A DNA stretch of 64,000 nucleotides from Pseudonocardia parietis (GCF_017876315.1 NZ_JAGINU010000001.1:1736001-1800000), one strand, 5' to 3'. Positions 25,451 to 34,493 are shown, numbered from the stretch's first letter. The notes: generated by a model not told the origin, from the letters alone. A program made the numbers and translations.

Positions 25451-26803
25451 ATGCAGTCGAACAGCGGCGCCGGTGCGGGAGCGCCCGACGATGGCGCGGC
25501 TGACCGCCTCGCCATCGATGCCGCTGAAGTCAGTCCCGCCGCTGCCGATCCTGTCGTCGCCGCCGTGACCGCCGCGCTCGACCTGTTGTGCGCGCACGCC
25601 ACCGACGCCGGGGCCGGGGTGACTGGCGCGGTGCGGATCGACCGGATCGCGGCACTGGAGCGGCTGCGCGCCACCGTCGCTGCGGCCCAGAACACCGAGA
25701 CCGTCGCGTTCGCACAGGACCAGGTCGAGGAACACATCACCCGCGGCGACATCGACCCGGCGAAGGTCGGCCGCGGTGTCGCCGACCAGATCGCTCTGGC
25801 CTGCCGCATCTCACCGTCGAGCGGGTCGCGGCGGTTGAACACCGCGCGGATCCTGCACTCGGACCTGTCAGGAGTCCACGGGCTCCTCGCCGAGGGCCGG
25901 ATCAGTGAGGACACGGCGGGGCGGGTGGTGTCCGAGACCCGCCATCTCACCCCGGAGCTCCGGCGGGCCGTCGATGCTCAGGTCGTGGCCGCCGGGATCG
26001 ACCGGCTCAGCCCCGCCCGGGCCGCGGCGACCGCGAAAGACCTCGCCTACCGGGCCGACAAGGCCGGCTACCTCGCGCGTGGGCGCACCGCGCGTAAGGA
26101 CCGCCGGATCGGGCTGCGCCCGGCCCCGGACACCATGGCCGTCCTGACCGGCTATCTACCGGTCGAGCAGGGTGTGGCGTGTCTGGCCGCACTGCGCCGG
26201 CACGCCGACACCTTGGTCGGGGCCGGAGGGGAGCTGCGCAGCCGGGACCAGGTCATGGCCGACACTCTGGTCGAGCGGGTCACCGGGCAGGTCCGGGCCA
26301 CGGATGTGAACGTCGAGGTCGGGATCGTCCTCCCGGTCGACGCGCTCATCGACCCGGACTCGACCGCCACCGCCCAGATCGTCGGGCACGGGCCGGTACC
26401 GGCCGGGATCGCCCGCGACATCCTGGCCGGCACCGAGGGCAAGCGCTGGTGGCGGCGGTTGTTCGCCCGCCCGAAGAACGGTCCGCTGATCGGCTGCGAC
26501 CCGAAGCGGCGGCTCTTCAGCGGGGTGCTGGACATGTTGATCCGCATCCGTGACGGTGACCGCTGCCGCGACCCGTTCTGCGAGGCCCACGCCCGCCAGA
26601 TCGACCACATCGACCGCGCTCGCTCGAGCGGGCCCACCAGCTACGTCAACGGTCGAGCGGTCTGCGTGCGCGGCAACCAGACCCGCGAGATCCCGGGCTG
26701 GCGCGTGGAACTCGTCCACGACGGGCTCGGCGACGAACCCCACACCGTCCGGACCACGACCCCGACCGGGCACACCTACGTCAGCCGGGCCGGGCCGCCG
26801 TGA
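25451..26803 (+). CDS. DUF222 and HNH-endonuclease domain protein (REP13E12-like)
   Basis: 450 residues. Helical DUF222 domain at ~25-330 ('LDLLCAHATDAGAGVTGAVR', 'LLAEGRISEDTAGRVVSETR', 'LSPARAAATAKDLAYRADKA') followed by a C-terminal HNH module at ~365-420: 'DRCRDPFCEAHARQIDHIDR' (first Cys pair and the catalytic DH), then 'GPTSYVNGRAVCVRGNQTRE'. In most relatives the end reads CxxCN; here the second Cys is Gly (CVRGN), so one zinc ligand is missing. The family is repeated and mobile-like in actinobacteria, but its function is unknown. The 3' end overlaps the convergent XRE gene by 28 bases. Confidence 0.85.
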   Translation: MQSNSGAGAGAPDDGAADRLAIDAAEVSPAAADPVVAAVTAALDLLCAHATDAGAGVTGAVRIDRIAALERLRATVAAAQNTETVAFAQDQVEEHITRGDIDPAKVGRGVADQIALACRISPSSGSRRLNTARILHSDLSGVHGLLAEGRISEDTAGRVVSETRHLTPELRRAVDAQVVAAGIDRLSPARAAATAKDLAYRADKAGYLARGRTARKDRRIGLRPAPDTMAVLTGYLPVEQGVACLAALRRHADTLVGAGGELRSRDQVMADTLVERVTGQVRATDVNVEVGIVLPVDALIDPDSTATAQIVGHGPVPAGIARDILAGTEGKRWWRRLFARPKNGPLIGCDPKRRLFSGVLDMLIRIRDGDRCRDPFCEAHARQIDHIDRARSSGPTSYVNGRAVCVRGNQTREIPGWRVELVHDGLGDEPHTVRTTTPTGHTYVSRAGPP

Positions 26804-27333
26804 CCCGTCGCCGTCCTGACGACGAGGACAGCAGCGGCCGGGCGGTCGTCGAGGGCCCGGTAGGTGTGCTCGGTGTCGCTGGTCCATGCGGTCCCGGCGC
26901 CGGTCACCAGGTCGGTCTCCGCGCCGGCCCGGCCCACCCGGGCGGCGCCCCGGGTCACCAGCAGGTGCTCGACCACGTGCGGGCCGTGCGCGGCCGAGAC
27001 GTGCACCGCGCCCGGCTCGAGGGTCAGCGTGTAGACCTCGACGGTGCCGTCGGCGTCGGTCGTGCTCTCCAGCAGCCGGGCGGTGATCCCCGGCGATGCG
27101 ACCTCGGTGCCCGGGCGGTCCGCGAGCAGCTCCGACAGCGGCAGTCCGAGCGTGTTCGCCAGCGCGTACAGCGTGGACAGGGTCGGGTTGCGGCTGCCGT
27201 GCTCGATCTCAGAGAGCGAGCCCTTGCCGATCCCGGCCCGCGCGGCGAGGGCGCCGACGGACAGCCCGCGCGCCGCACGCGTCGCCCGCAGTCGCTCACC
27301 GACGACGGCTCGCAAGCCGTCCTGCTGTGCCAC
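26776..27333 (-). CDS. XRE-cupin transcriptional regulator
   Basis: 185 residues from GTG 27333. N-terminal HTH_3 ('VGERLRATRAARGLSVGALA', 'ARAGIGKGSLSEIEHGSRNP', 'TLSTLYALANTLGLPLSELL') and a C-terminal cupin barrel ('VYTLTLEPGAVHVSAAHGPH', 'VVEHLLVTRGAARVG'). The family senses a small ligand in the cupin. It is divergent from benE with only 28 bases between starts, so it very probably controls benE and itself. Confidence 0.9.
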   Translation of the reverse strand: MAQQDGLRAVVGERLRATRAARGLSVGALAARAGIGKGSLSEIEHGSRNPTLSTLYALANTLGLPLSELLADRPGTEVASPGITARLLESTTDADGTVEVYTLTLEPGAVHVSAAHGPHVVEHLLVTRGAARVGRAGAETDLVTGAGTAWTSDTEHTYRALDDRPAAAVLVVRTATGHGGPARLT

Positions 27334-27369
27334 GGCGCGAGCCTATCGTACCGTTCTGTTTATGGAACG
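27334..27369. promoter_or_regulatory. back-to-back promoters of the XRE regulator and benE
   Basis: Minus-strand TAGGCT (27340-27345) is 6 bases from the regulator GTG. Plus-strand TACCGT (27349-27354) is 7 bases from the benE ATG. An imperfectly spaced repeat CGTTC-N8-GAACG (27352-27356, 27365-27369) overlaps the benE start. Both promoters fit in 28 bases, so one bound protein would shut both. Confidence 0.5.
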
Positions 27370-28528
27370 CTCGTGGACGCAGCCGGTGTCGGTCGGGATC
27401 GTCACCGCCGTCGTGGGCGTCACCAGCTCGTTCGCCGTCGTCCTCGCCGGGCTGCGCGCTGCCGGGGCGGATCCGGCCCAGGCCGCGTCCGGGCTGGTGG
27501 TGCTCACCCTCCTGCAGGGCGCCGGGACCGTCTGGCTGAGCCGCCGGTTCCGCCGCCCGATCACGATCGCCTGGTCGACGCCCGGTGCCGCGTTGCTCAC
27601 CTCCACCGGTGCCGTCGCCGGCGGCTGGCCCGCCGTGGTCGGGGCGTTCCTGGTCACCGGTGTGCTGATCGTCCTGACCGGGCTGTGGGGCCGGCTGGGA
27701 CGGCTCGTCGGGGCGATCCCCGCGCCGCTGGCGCAGGCCATGCTCGCCGGGGTGCTGCTGCCGCTGTGCCTGGAACCGGTGCGCGCGCTGGCGGAGCAGC
27801 CGCTGCTGGTGGCGCCGATCGTCGTCGTGTGGGTGGCGCTGCAGCGGTGGGCGCCGCGGTGGGCGTCACCGGCCGCGTTCCTGCTGGCGCTGGTGATCGT
27901 GCTGGTGACCGCGGACGGCACCGACTGGCTGCGCCTGCCGGTGGTGACGGTGACGGCGCCGGAGTTCTCCCCGGCCGCGCTGATCGGGGTGGCGCTGCCG
28001 CTGTACGTGGTGACGATGGCCTCGCAGAACGTTCCGGGCGTCGCGGTGCTGTCCGCGGCCGGGTACACCACGCCGTGGCGCTACGCGATGGTGCTGACCG
28101 GGGCAGGCACCGTTCTCGGCGGTCCGGCCGGTGGGCACGCGATCAACCTGGCCGCGATCACCGCGGCACTGCCGGCGTCGGCGGAGGCACACCCCGAGCC
28201 GGAGAAGCGCTGGATCGCGGCGCAGGCGACCGGGTGGACCCACCTGCTGCTGGCCCCGGCGGCGACGACGCTCGCCGCGCTCGTCGCCGCGGCCCCCGCC
28301 GGCGTGATCGAGTCGGTGGCCGGATTGGCACTGTTCGGGACGTTCGCGACGGCCCTGTCCTCAGCCCTCTCGGCGACCACCGCGGACCCGGTCGCCCGCA
28401 TCCCGGCGGCCGCGACCTTCCTGTGCGCGGCGAGCGGGCTGGCGATCGCGGGGATCGGCGGGGCGTTCTGGGGCCTCGTCGCCGGCCTGGCGCTGCACCT
28501 GGTGCTGCGCCCGCGGGTCAGAGGATGA
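27362..28528 (+). CDS. benE: benzoate/H+ symporter BenE family transporter
   Basis: 388 residues with about 11-12 hydrophobic segments. BenE markers: 'RRPITIAWSTPGAALL', 'LAQAMLAGVLLPLCLEPVRA', 'ALIGVALPLYVVTMASQNVP' and 'GGPAGGHAINLAAITAALPA'. The family takes up benzoate or related aromatic acids by proton symport, though many members have unknown substrates. It is divergent from an XRE-cupin regulator, the usual arrangement for this family, and overlaps the convergent ilvA by 11 bases. No benzoate degradation genes are seen in the window. Confidence 0.9.
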   Translation: MERSWTQPVSVGIVTAVVGVTSSFAVVLAGLRAAGADPAQAASGLVVLTLLQGAGTVWLSRRFRRPITIAWSTPGAALLTSTGAVAGGWPAVVGAFLVTGVLIVLTGLWGRLGRLVGAIPAPLAQAMLAGVLLPLCLEPVRALAEQPLLVAPIVVVWVALQRWAPRWASPAAFLLALVIVLVTADGTDWLRLPVVTVTAPEFSPAALIGVALPLYVVTMASQNVPGVAVLSAAGYTTPWRYAMVLTGAGTVLGGPAGGHAINLAAITAALPASAEAHPEPEKRWIAAQATGWTHLLLAPAATTLAALVAAAPAGVIESVAGLALFGTFATALSSALSATTADPVARIPAAATFLCAASGLAIAGIGGAFWGLVAGLALHLVLRPRVRG

Positions 28529-29783
28529 AGCCGAACAGCGGGCTGTCCGGCGGGATCTGCTCGATGTGCGGCGGGGCCTCGTCCATCCGCTTGACCAGGG
28601 CGGCCAGGTCGTCCGGCGAACCCAGCTCGATCCCGACGAGGGCAGGCCCGGTCTCCCGGTTGGAGCGCTTCGTGTACTCGAACAGGGTGATGTCGTCGTC
28701 CGGGCCGAGGACGTCGTCGAGGAACCGGCGCAGCGCGCCGGGCTCCTGCGGGAACTCGACGAGGAAGTAATGCTTGCGACCCTCGAACACCAGCGCGCGC
28801 TCGACGATGTCGGCGTAGCGGCTGACGTCGTTGTTCCCGCCGGACAGCAGGCACACCGTGGTGGCGTTGCGCGGGATGTCCAGCTGGTCCAGGGCGGCCG
28901 GGGACAGCGCCCCGGCGGGCTCGGCGATGATCCCGTCGGACTGGTAGAGCGCCAGCATCTCCACGCAGATGCGCCCCTCGGGGATCGCCAGCAGCTCCAC
29001 CCCGGAGTCCCGGACCACCTCGAAGGTCGCCGCGCCGACCTTGCGGACCGCGGCACCGTCGACGAACGGGTCGAGCGTGCCCAGGTCCACCGGCTCTCCC
29101 GCGCCCACTGCGGCGGCCATGCTCGCCGCTCCGGCCGGCTCGACGCCCACGATCCGGGTCGCCGGGGCGTGCTCGCGCAGGTAGGTGATGGCCCCGGCGA
29201 GCAGTCCGCCACCCCCGACCGGCACGACCAGCACGTCCGGCGGGTCGGCCAGCTGGGCCAGGATCTCGCGGGCGATGGTGCCCTGGCCGGCGACCGTGCG
29301 CGGGTCGTCGAAGGCCGGGACCTGGGTCGCGCCGGTCGACTCGGCGTCCGCGCGGGCCGCGGCGGCGGCCTCGTCGTAGGTGTTGCCCACCACCCGGACC
29401 TCGACGGCGTCGCGACCGAGCCGGGCCACCCGGTCCCGCTTCTGGCGCGGGGTCGTCCCGGGCAGGTAGACCCGCCCGCGCACGCCGAGGCGCTGGCAGG
29501 CGAACGCGACGCCCTGGGCGTGGTTGCCCGCGCTCGCGCAGACCACACCGGCCGCGCGGTCGGTCTCGGGAAGCTGGGCGATCAGGTTGTAGGCGCCGCG
29601 GATCTTGTAGGAGCGGACCGGCTGCAGGTCCTCGCGCTTCACCCAGACCTCGCCGTGCAGCGCGTCGGACAGGCGCGGATTGAGCTGCAACGGGGTCGGG
29701 CCGATCACGGCGTGCAGCCGGGCCGCCGCGTCGTCGACGTCCCGGGAGCTCACCCGGCTACCGGGCGCAGGATTGGGGCTCAC
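28518..29783 (-). CDS. ilvA: threonine ammonia-lyase (threonine deaminase)
   Basis: 421 residues from GTG 29783. PLP type II fold with the Schiff-base Lys in 'VRSYKIRGAYN', 'CASAGNHAQGVAFACQRLGV', the phosphate-binding 'VPVGGGGLLAGAI' and 'CLLSGGNNDVSRYADI'. The C-terminal ~85 residues ('KHYFLVEFPQEPGALRRFLD', 'IGIELGSPDDLAALV') form an ACT-like regulatory domain, so this is the biosynthetic, isoleucine-inhibited type. It deaminates threonine to 2-oxobutanoate. It starts 14 bases after the TIGR03089 gene and is probably in its operon. Confidence 0.92.
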   Translation of the reverse strand: MSPNPAPGSRVSSRDVDDAAARLHAVIGPTPLQLNPRLSDALHGEVWVKREDLQPVRSYKIRGAYNLIAQLPETDRAAGVVCASAGNHAQGVAFACQRLGVRGRVYLPGTTPRQKRDRVARLGRDAVEVRVVGNTYDEAAAAARADAESTGATQVPAFDDPRTVAGQGTIAREILAQLADPPDVLVVPVGGGGLLAGAITYLREHAPATRIVGVEPAGAASMAAAVGAGEPVDLGTLDPFVDGAAVRKVGAATFEVVRDSGVELLAIPEGRICVEMLALYQSDGIIAEPAGALSPAALDQLDIPRNATTVCLLSGGNNDVSRYADIVERALVFEGRKHYFLVEFPQEPGALRRFLDDVLGPDDDITLFEYTKRSNRETGPALVGIELGSPDDLAALVKRMDEAPPHIEQIPPDSPLFGFIL

Positions 29784-29797
29784 GGTCGTTCAGCGTC

Positions 29798-30544
29798 TCA
29801 CGACAGCCGCACCGTGCAGCGCTCGGTCTCCGCGCGCCGGTCCAGCACCGCGGGATCGTCGGCCGGGTTCACCACCTGCACCAGCGACGCGCCGGCCGCC
29901 AGCACTGCGAGCAGCCCGTCCCGCAGGCCGTCGGGGGAGTCCCAGGCGGCGGACGAGAGCACCCGGGCGCCCTCGGTGATCCCCAGCTCGGGTCCGCGGC
30001 CGCGGGCCGCATCGAGAACCTCCGCACCGGTGGCGCCGTCCCAGGCCGGGGCCGAGCCGTCCACCGGGTCCCAGGGCACGAAGTCGTCCCCGTGTACCCG
30101 GACCTCGGTCGCGAAGTCGATCGCCCCGGCCGGGAGGTCGGTCAGCCCGCGCCCGAACGCGTCCAGCGAGAACGCGACGACGGTGCCCGCCCCCGCCGCC
30201 AGCGCGGTGTCCATGCGCGCGGCGTCGGCGAGCACGACGTCCGCCGACGCCGGGTCGCCGACCAGCTCCGCGCCGCAGGCCCAGCCCGCCAGCAGGGCCG
30301 ACGCCGTCTGCCAGTGCGCGGGCAGCAGCACCGAGATCCGGGTACCGGGTTCGACGTCGCACTCGTCGCGCAGCAGGTTCGCCGCCTTCGCCGTCCAGTT
30401 CGCGCTCGTGGTGCCGGACAGCTCCACCCGCTCACCGGTGGCGTCGTCGTAGTGGGTGAACAGCGGCCGGGCGGCGGCGCCGCCGAGCGCGGGGCCGAGC
30501 AGGGCGTCGGTGAGGAACAGGCCGGAGCCGAAGACGGTGGTCAT
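29798..30544 (-). CDS. TIGR03089-family protein
   Basis: 248 residues. Starts '[20 protein letters not shown]' and contains 'TLYDD'-like '[20 protein letters not shown]' and '[20 protein letters not shown]', the signature of the actinobacterial TIGR03089 family, which resembles the first part of AMP-dependent ligases but lacks the catalytic C-terminal half. Function unknown. It lies 12 bases after the LCP gene and 14 before ilvA; the LCP-TIGR03089 pair is conserved in mycobacteria (Rv3267/Rv3268). Confidence 0.85.
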   Translation of the reverse strand: MTTVFGSGLFLTDALLGPALGGAAARPLFTHYDDATGERVELSGTTSANWTAKAANLLRDECDVEPGTRISVLLPAHWQTASALLAGWACGAELVGDPASADVVLADAARMDTALAAGAGTVVAFSLDAFGRGLTDLPAGAIDFATEVRVHGDDFVPWDPVDGSAPAWDGATGAEVLDAARGRGPELGITEGARVLSSAAWDSPDGLRDGLLAVLAAGASLVQVVNPADDPAVLDRRAETERCTVRLS

Positions 30545-30556
30545 CGCTCGCCGACG

Positions 30557-32104
30557 CTAGTCGATGCAGGGCACCCCGCCACCGGAGATCGGCGGGCCGC
30601 TCGGCGCCGGTCCGCCGCCGGCGGCGGCCCCGGCGGTGCCACCCGAGTCCGGGGCGTCGAAGTCCGTGCCGATCAGCACCTGCACCCGCCCCTGCGCGAC
30701 GGCGTCGGACTGCTCGACACCGATCCCCCCGAGCGCGTCGGCGACCCGGCGGGCCGCGGCGTCGCCGTCGGCCTGGCTGTAGCGCACGACCGACGTGGTC
30801 CGCTCCGGAGCGTTGCCGACCTCGCCGGCGGTGATGCCGCTCTGCCCGAGGGTCCCGGCGACCCGGGCGGCGAGCCCGGTCGCCCCGGAGCCGTTGCCGA
30901 CGTCCGCCACGACGGGCGCGGGCGGCGGAGCCTCCGCGGCCTCCGGCGCGGGCTCGGGCGCCGGCTCGGTGTGCCGGGTCACGAAGTCCTGCACCTCGCG
31001 CGGGTCGACGCTGAGCACGTCACCGCGGCCGGTGTCCTTGGGCCCACCGGTCGGGATCGTCAGGAACTCCATCTCCCCGGCGGCGATCTGGGACGCCTCC
31101 TTCGCGAACGCCAGGATGTCCCAGCCGCTGTCGATCACCACCGACTGCTGGACGACGTCGATCAGCGCGCCCAGCTTCGCCGGGTCGGTCAGCGTGCCGG
31201 AGGACAGCACCTTGTTCGCGACCGCGGCGAGGAACACCTGCTGGCGGGTGATCCGGGACAGGTCGCCGCCGGTCAGCCCGTGCCGCTGCCGGACGAACGC
31301 CAGCGCGTCCGCGCCGGAGATCGTCTGCGGCCCGGCCGCGAAGTCCGCCCCGGAGAGCTCGTCGCGCACCGGGGCCTTCAGGCAGACGTCGACGCCACCG
31401 ATGGCCCGGGTGAGGTTGTAGAAGCCGAGCAGGTTGACCTCGGCGTAGTGGTCGATGCCGAGCCCGGTCAGGTCCTGCACGGCGCCGATCAGCGCCTGCC
31501 GGCCCGCCTGGGAGGACTCCTGGTCGATCCGCTTCGGGTCGTTCACGCCCTCGGCCGCCAGCCGCGACGCCGCCTCGGCCTTCGTCTGCGGGTAGGCCGC
31601 GTTGATCTTGTTGGTGCCCAGGCCCGGGATCCGGACCTCGGAGTCGCGCGGCACGGAGAACGCGGTCGCGCTCGTCCCGTCCGCGGGGATGTGCACGACG
31701 ATGATCGTGTCCGAGTTCAGGACCCCGGACTCCGCGCCGCTGCGCAGCTGTGCCAGCACCTCGTCGGGCAGCGGGTTGCCCTGGGCGTCGGTCCGGCTGT
31801 CCACACCGACCAGCAGGATGTTCTGCTCGCCGCCGGGAGATCCCCCGAAGATCACGTTGGTCGTGGTGATGCCGCCGGTCACGTCCCGGTAGAGCGTCCA
31901 GACCGCACCGGTGAGCAGCACGGTCAGCGCGGACAGCGCGGCGACGCCGATCCGGAACCGGTGCAGCCAGCGCCGCCGGGCAGGTGGCCGGTCGGGGGCG
32001 GGTCCGGCGGGCCGGGCCCGGCCCGGGTACGGCGGGTGCGCGGTGGGTGCCGGCGGGCGCGCGGCCCGCCGGGTGCGTGCCCACGGATCGCGCGGCTCGC
32101 TCAT
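30557..32104 (-). CDS. LCP (LytR-CpsA-Psr) family protein
   Basis: 515 residues. A proline-rich cytoplasmic N-terminus (~1-45), one membrane segment (~50-72), then the LCP catalytic domain ('EQNILLVGVDSRTDAQG', 'DTIIVVHIPADGTSATAFSV', 'PRDSEVRIPGLGTNKINAAY', 'YAEVNLLGFYNLTRAIGGVD', 'FVRQRHGLTGGDLSRITRQQ') and a C-terminal LytR_C domain (~410-490) after an Ala/Pro/Glu linker. LCP enzymes transfer polyprenyl-linked glycopolymers (arabinogalactan in this order) to peptidoglycan. Arg residues of the pyrophosphate site (PRDS, RxR) are present. Start ATG has GGGGAGG upstream. First gene of the LCP-TIGR03089-ilvA unit. Confidence 0.93.
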   Translation of the reverse strand: MSEPRDPWARTRRAARPPAPTAHPPYPGRARPAGPAPDRPPARRRWLHRFRIGVAALSALTVLLTGAVWTLYRDVTGGITTTNVIFGGSPGGEQNILLVGVDSRTDAQGNPLPDEVLAQLRSGAESGVLNSDTIIVVHIPADGTSATAFSVPRDSEVRIPGLGTNKINAAYPQTKAEAASRLAAEGVNDPKRIDQESSQAGRQALIGAVQDLTGLGIDHYAEVNLLGFYNLTRAIGGVDVCLKAPVRDELSGADFAAGPQTISGADALAFVRQRHGLTGGDLSRITRQQVFLAAVANKVLSSGTLTDPAKLGALIDVVQQSVVIDSGWDILAFAKEASQIAAGEMEFLTIPTGGPKDTGRGDVLSVDPREVQDFVTRHTEPAPEPAPEAAEAPPPAPVVADVGNGSGATGLAARVAGTLGQSGITAGEVGNAPERTTSVVRYSQADGDAAARRVADALGGIGVEQSDAVAQGRVQVLIGTDFDAPDSGGTAGAAAGGGPAPSGPPISGGGVPCID

Positions 32105-32496
32105 GCTCGCCTCCCCTTGCCGGTCCCCGGTCGTACGTCGTGCGGAGCCGGCCCGTCCCGTCGCGGCACACCACCCGGCCGGGTGTCCCCGATGAACCCG
32201 GGCACCGGGTCGTGCGTCGTGACGACCGGGGGCCCCGGCCGTGTCCAGGGTGCAACATGTGGACGGTCGGCGTGGGCCGAAATCCCTTGCGTGTCGAAGT
32301 ACTCGCCCGGTTGTCGTACCTCGCGGTAACTTGAGAGTGACGTGTGCTCGCGGGGTGTCGTCCCAGCTCGGGGCGCATGTGCGGGCCGGGAACTGCGGGG
32401 CCGCACGGGCCCGCGATCACCGGGTGTGACGTTCGCTGCCGCGATCGAGCGGTCCCGCCGGATCGCCGGTGCCGCGGTCTCGCTAGCGTTCGGGTC
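32105..32496. other. 392-base intergenic region between LCP gene and wbbL
   Basis: Divergent region. It holds the LCP promoter side and, at its right end, the wbbL -10 box. A GC-rich inverted stretch (GACCGGGGGCCCCGG area near 32222) is present. An open frame on the minus strand (32101-32505) has no recognisable domain and I do not call it a gene. In M. tuberculosis rmlD lies between these two genes; here it is absent. Confidence 0.5.
32484..32489 (+). promoter_or_regulatory. -10 element (TAGCGT) of wbbL
   Basis: TAGCGT ends 7 bases before the GTG at 32497. It picks that GTG over longer upstream frames and over the GTG at 32509. Confidence 0.5.
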
Positions 32497-33378
32497 GTGC
32501 AGCAAGGCGTGCAGACCTACGGCGACGGGCTCGCCGTCGTCACCGTGACCTACTCGCCCGGCCGCACCCTGGAGACCTTCCTCGACTCGCTGGCCGCCGC
32601 GACGTCCCGCACCGACGTGCCGGTCGTGCTGGCCGACAACGGTTCGGTCGACGGGGCCCCGGAGCGGGCCGCACGGGACCGGGACGGCGTCACCTTCCTG
32701 CCGATCGGCGAGAACGTCGGCTACGGCGCCGCCGCGAACCGCGGGATCGCGTCACTGGACGAGACCTACGGCTGGGTGGTCGTCGCGAACCCGGACCTGG
32801 AGTGGGGCCCCGGCTCGCTGGACGCCCTGCTCGACGCCGGCCGCAGGCACCCGCGGGCGGGGGCGCTCGGGCCGCTGATCCGGGAGCCGTCCGGAGAGGT
32901 CTACCCGTCGGCCCGCGAGGTCCCGTCGCTGGTGGCCGGGGCCGGGCACGCCGCGCTCGGGCCGGTCTGGCCGGGCAACCCGTGGACGGCGGCCTACCGC
33001 CGGTCCCGGGAGGACCGCAGCGAGCGGACGGCGGGCTGGCTGTCCGGGTCGTGCCTGCTGCTGCGGCGCGCGGCCTTCGACTCGGTCGACGGGTTCGACC
33101 CGCGCTACTTCATGTACTTCGAGGACGTCGACCTCGGCGAACGGCTCACGTTCGCCGGGTGGCGCAACGTCTACGTACCCTCGGCAGAGGTGGTGCACGT
33201 GGGCGGGGTGTCCACGGGGAAACCGGAGGTGTCGGCGCGCATGCTCGCCGAGCACCACCGCAGCGCCTACCGATACCTGGCGGACCGGCACCCCGGCCCG
33301 TTGCGCGCACCGTTGCGGGCCGTGTTGCGGGCCGGCCTGGCCGTCCGCTCCGGCCTGGCGGCGCGGGCGGCGAGCTGA
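32497..33378 (+). CDS. wbbL: family 2 glycosyltransferase, WbbL-type rhamnosyltransferase
   Basis: 293 residues. GT-A fold: 'LAVVTVTYSPGRTLETFLDS', 'VLADNGSVDGAPE', 'ENVGYGAAANRGIAS', nucleotide/metal site 'VVANPDLEWGPG', 'GSCLLLRRAAFDSVDGFDPR' and 'YFMYFEDVDLGERLTFAGWR'. This closely follows the order of mycobacterial WbbL, which adds rhamnose to decaprenyl-PP-GlcNAc to make the arabinogalactan linker. Whether this organism makes the same linker cannot be read here. The next gene is the sugar-nucleotide transferase, 44 bases away. Confidence 0.9.
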   Translation: MQQGVQTYGDGLAVVTVTYSPGRTLETFLDSLAAATSRTDVPVVLADNGSVDGAPERAARDRDGVTFLPIGENVGYGAAANRGIASLDETYGWVVVANPDLEWGPGSLDALLDAGRRHPRAGALGPLIREPSGEVYPSAREVPSLVAGAGHAALGPVWPGNPWTAAYRRSREDRSERTAGWLSGSCLLLRRAAFDSVDGFDPRYFMYFEDVDLGERLTFAGWRNVYVPSAEVVHVGGVSTGKPEVSARMLAEHHRSAYRYLADRHPGPLRAPLRAVLRAGLAVRSGLAARAAS

Positions 33379-33422
33379 CCGGGCGCGACGACGACGAGAG
33401 AACACACTGAGGGGGAACCGCG

Positions 33423-34493
33423 TTGCAGGATGTCGAGGCGGTCGTGCTGGTCGGGGGCAAGGGCACCCGGCTACGACCACTGACCCTGTCCGCGCCCAAG
33501 CCGATGCTGCCCACCGCGGGGGTGCCGTTCCTGGCGCACCTGCTCTCCCGCATCCGCGAGGCGGGGATCCGGCGGGTCGTGCTGGGCACCAGCTACCTGG
33601 CGGAGACCTTCGAGGAGCACTTCGGGGACGGCGCGTCGCTGGGGCTGGACCTGACCTACGTGACGGAGACCGAGCCGCTGGGCACCGGTGGCGGCATCCG
33701 CAACGTCGCGGACAAGCTCTCCGCCGAGCACATCATGATCTTCAACGGTGACGTGCTCGCCGGGACGGACCTGAAGGCCGTCGCCGACACCCACCGCGGT
33801 GCGGGCGCGGACGTGACGCTGCACCTGGTCCGGGTGCAGAACCCGCGCGCGTTCGGCTGCGTGCCGACCGACGGGGCCGGCCGGGTGCTGGAGTTCCTCG
33901 AGAAGACCGAGGACCCGCCCACCGACCAGATCAACGCCGGTTGCTACGTCTTCCGCCGCGAGGTCATCGACACCATCCCGCAGGGGCGGCCGGTGTCGGT
34001 CGAGCGCGAGACGTTCCCCGGCCTCGTGGCCTCGGGTGCGCACGTGCAGGGGCACGTCGACGTCGCGTACTGGCGGGACATGGGCACCCCCGGCGACCTG
34101 GTGCACGGCTCCGCCGACCTGGTCCGCGGGGTGGCGCCGTCGGCGGCGCTGCCCGGCGCGACCGGCGAGTCGATGGTCCTCGACGGCGCCGAGGTGGCGT
34201 CCGACGCGTTCGTGTTCGGCGGCACCACCGTCGGCCGCGGCGCCCGGATCGGCTCCGGCGCCAAGGTCGAGGGCTCGATGCTGTTCGACGGTGCCGTCGT
34301 GGCCGCGGGCGCGGTCGTGGAGCACTCGGTGATCGGCGCGGGCGCGGTCGTCGAGGAGGGCGCGAGCGTGCGGGACACCGTGGTGGGCGACCGCGCGGTG
34401 ATCGGCGCGCACTGCGAGCTGCGCAACAACATGCGGATCTGGCCGGACGTCACGCTCCCGCCGCACGGGATCCGGTTCTCCCCGGACGTGTGA
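33423..34493 (+). CDS. mannose-1-phosphate guanylyltransferase (NDP-sugar pyrophosphorylase with left-handed beta-helix)
   Basis: 356 residues from TTG 33423 with GAGGGGGAA upstream. Nucleotidyltransferase domain ~1-235: 'AVVLVGGKGTRLRPLTLSAP', 'KPMLPTAGVPFLAHLL', 'IFNGDVLAGTDL', 'EKTEDPPTDQINAGCYVF', 'YWRDMGTPGDLVHGSADLV'. A hexapeptide-repeat beta-helix follows (~255-350: 'GGTTVGRGARIGSGAKVEGS'). Synteny with Rv3264c supports GDP-mannose formation; sequence alone also allows glucose-1-phosphate nucleotidyltransferase. Its stop overlaps the next GTG (GTGA). Confidence 0.88.
   Translation: MQDVEAVVLVGGKGTRLRPLTLSAPKPMLPTAGVPFLAHLLSRIREAGIRRVVLGTSYLAETFEEHFGDGASLGLDLTYVTETEPLGTGGGIRNVADKLSAEHIMIFNGDVLAGTDLKAVADTHRGAGADVTLHLVRVQNPRAFGCVPTDGAGRVLEFLEKTEDPPTDQINAGCYVFRREVIDTIPQGRPVSVERETFPGLVASGAHVQGHVDVAYWRDMGTPGDLVHGSADLVRGVAPSAALPGATGESMVLDGAEVASDAFVFGGTTVGRGARIGSGAKVEGSMLFDGAVVAAGAVVEHSVIGAGAVVEEGASVRDTVVGDRAVIGAHCELRNNMRIWPDVTLPPHGIRFSPDV

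Noticed and set aside
32101..32505. 134-codon minus-strand frame upstream of the LCP gene
   Set aside because: No recognisable domain, no good ribosome-binding site, and it overlaps the wbbL promoter and LCP start.
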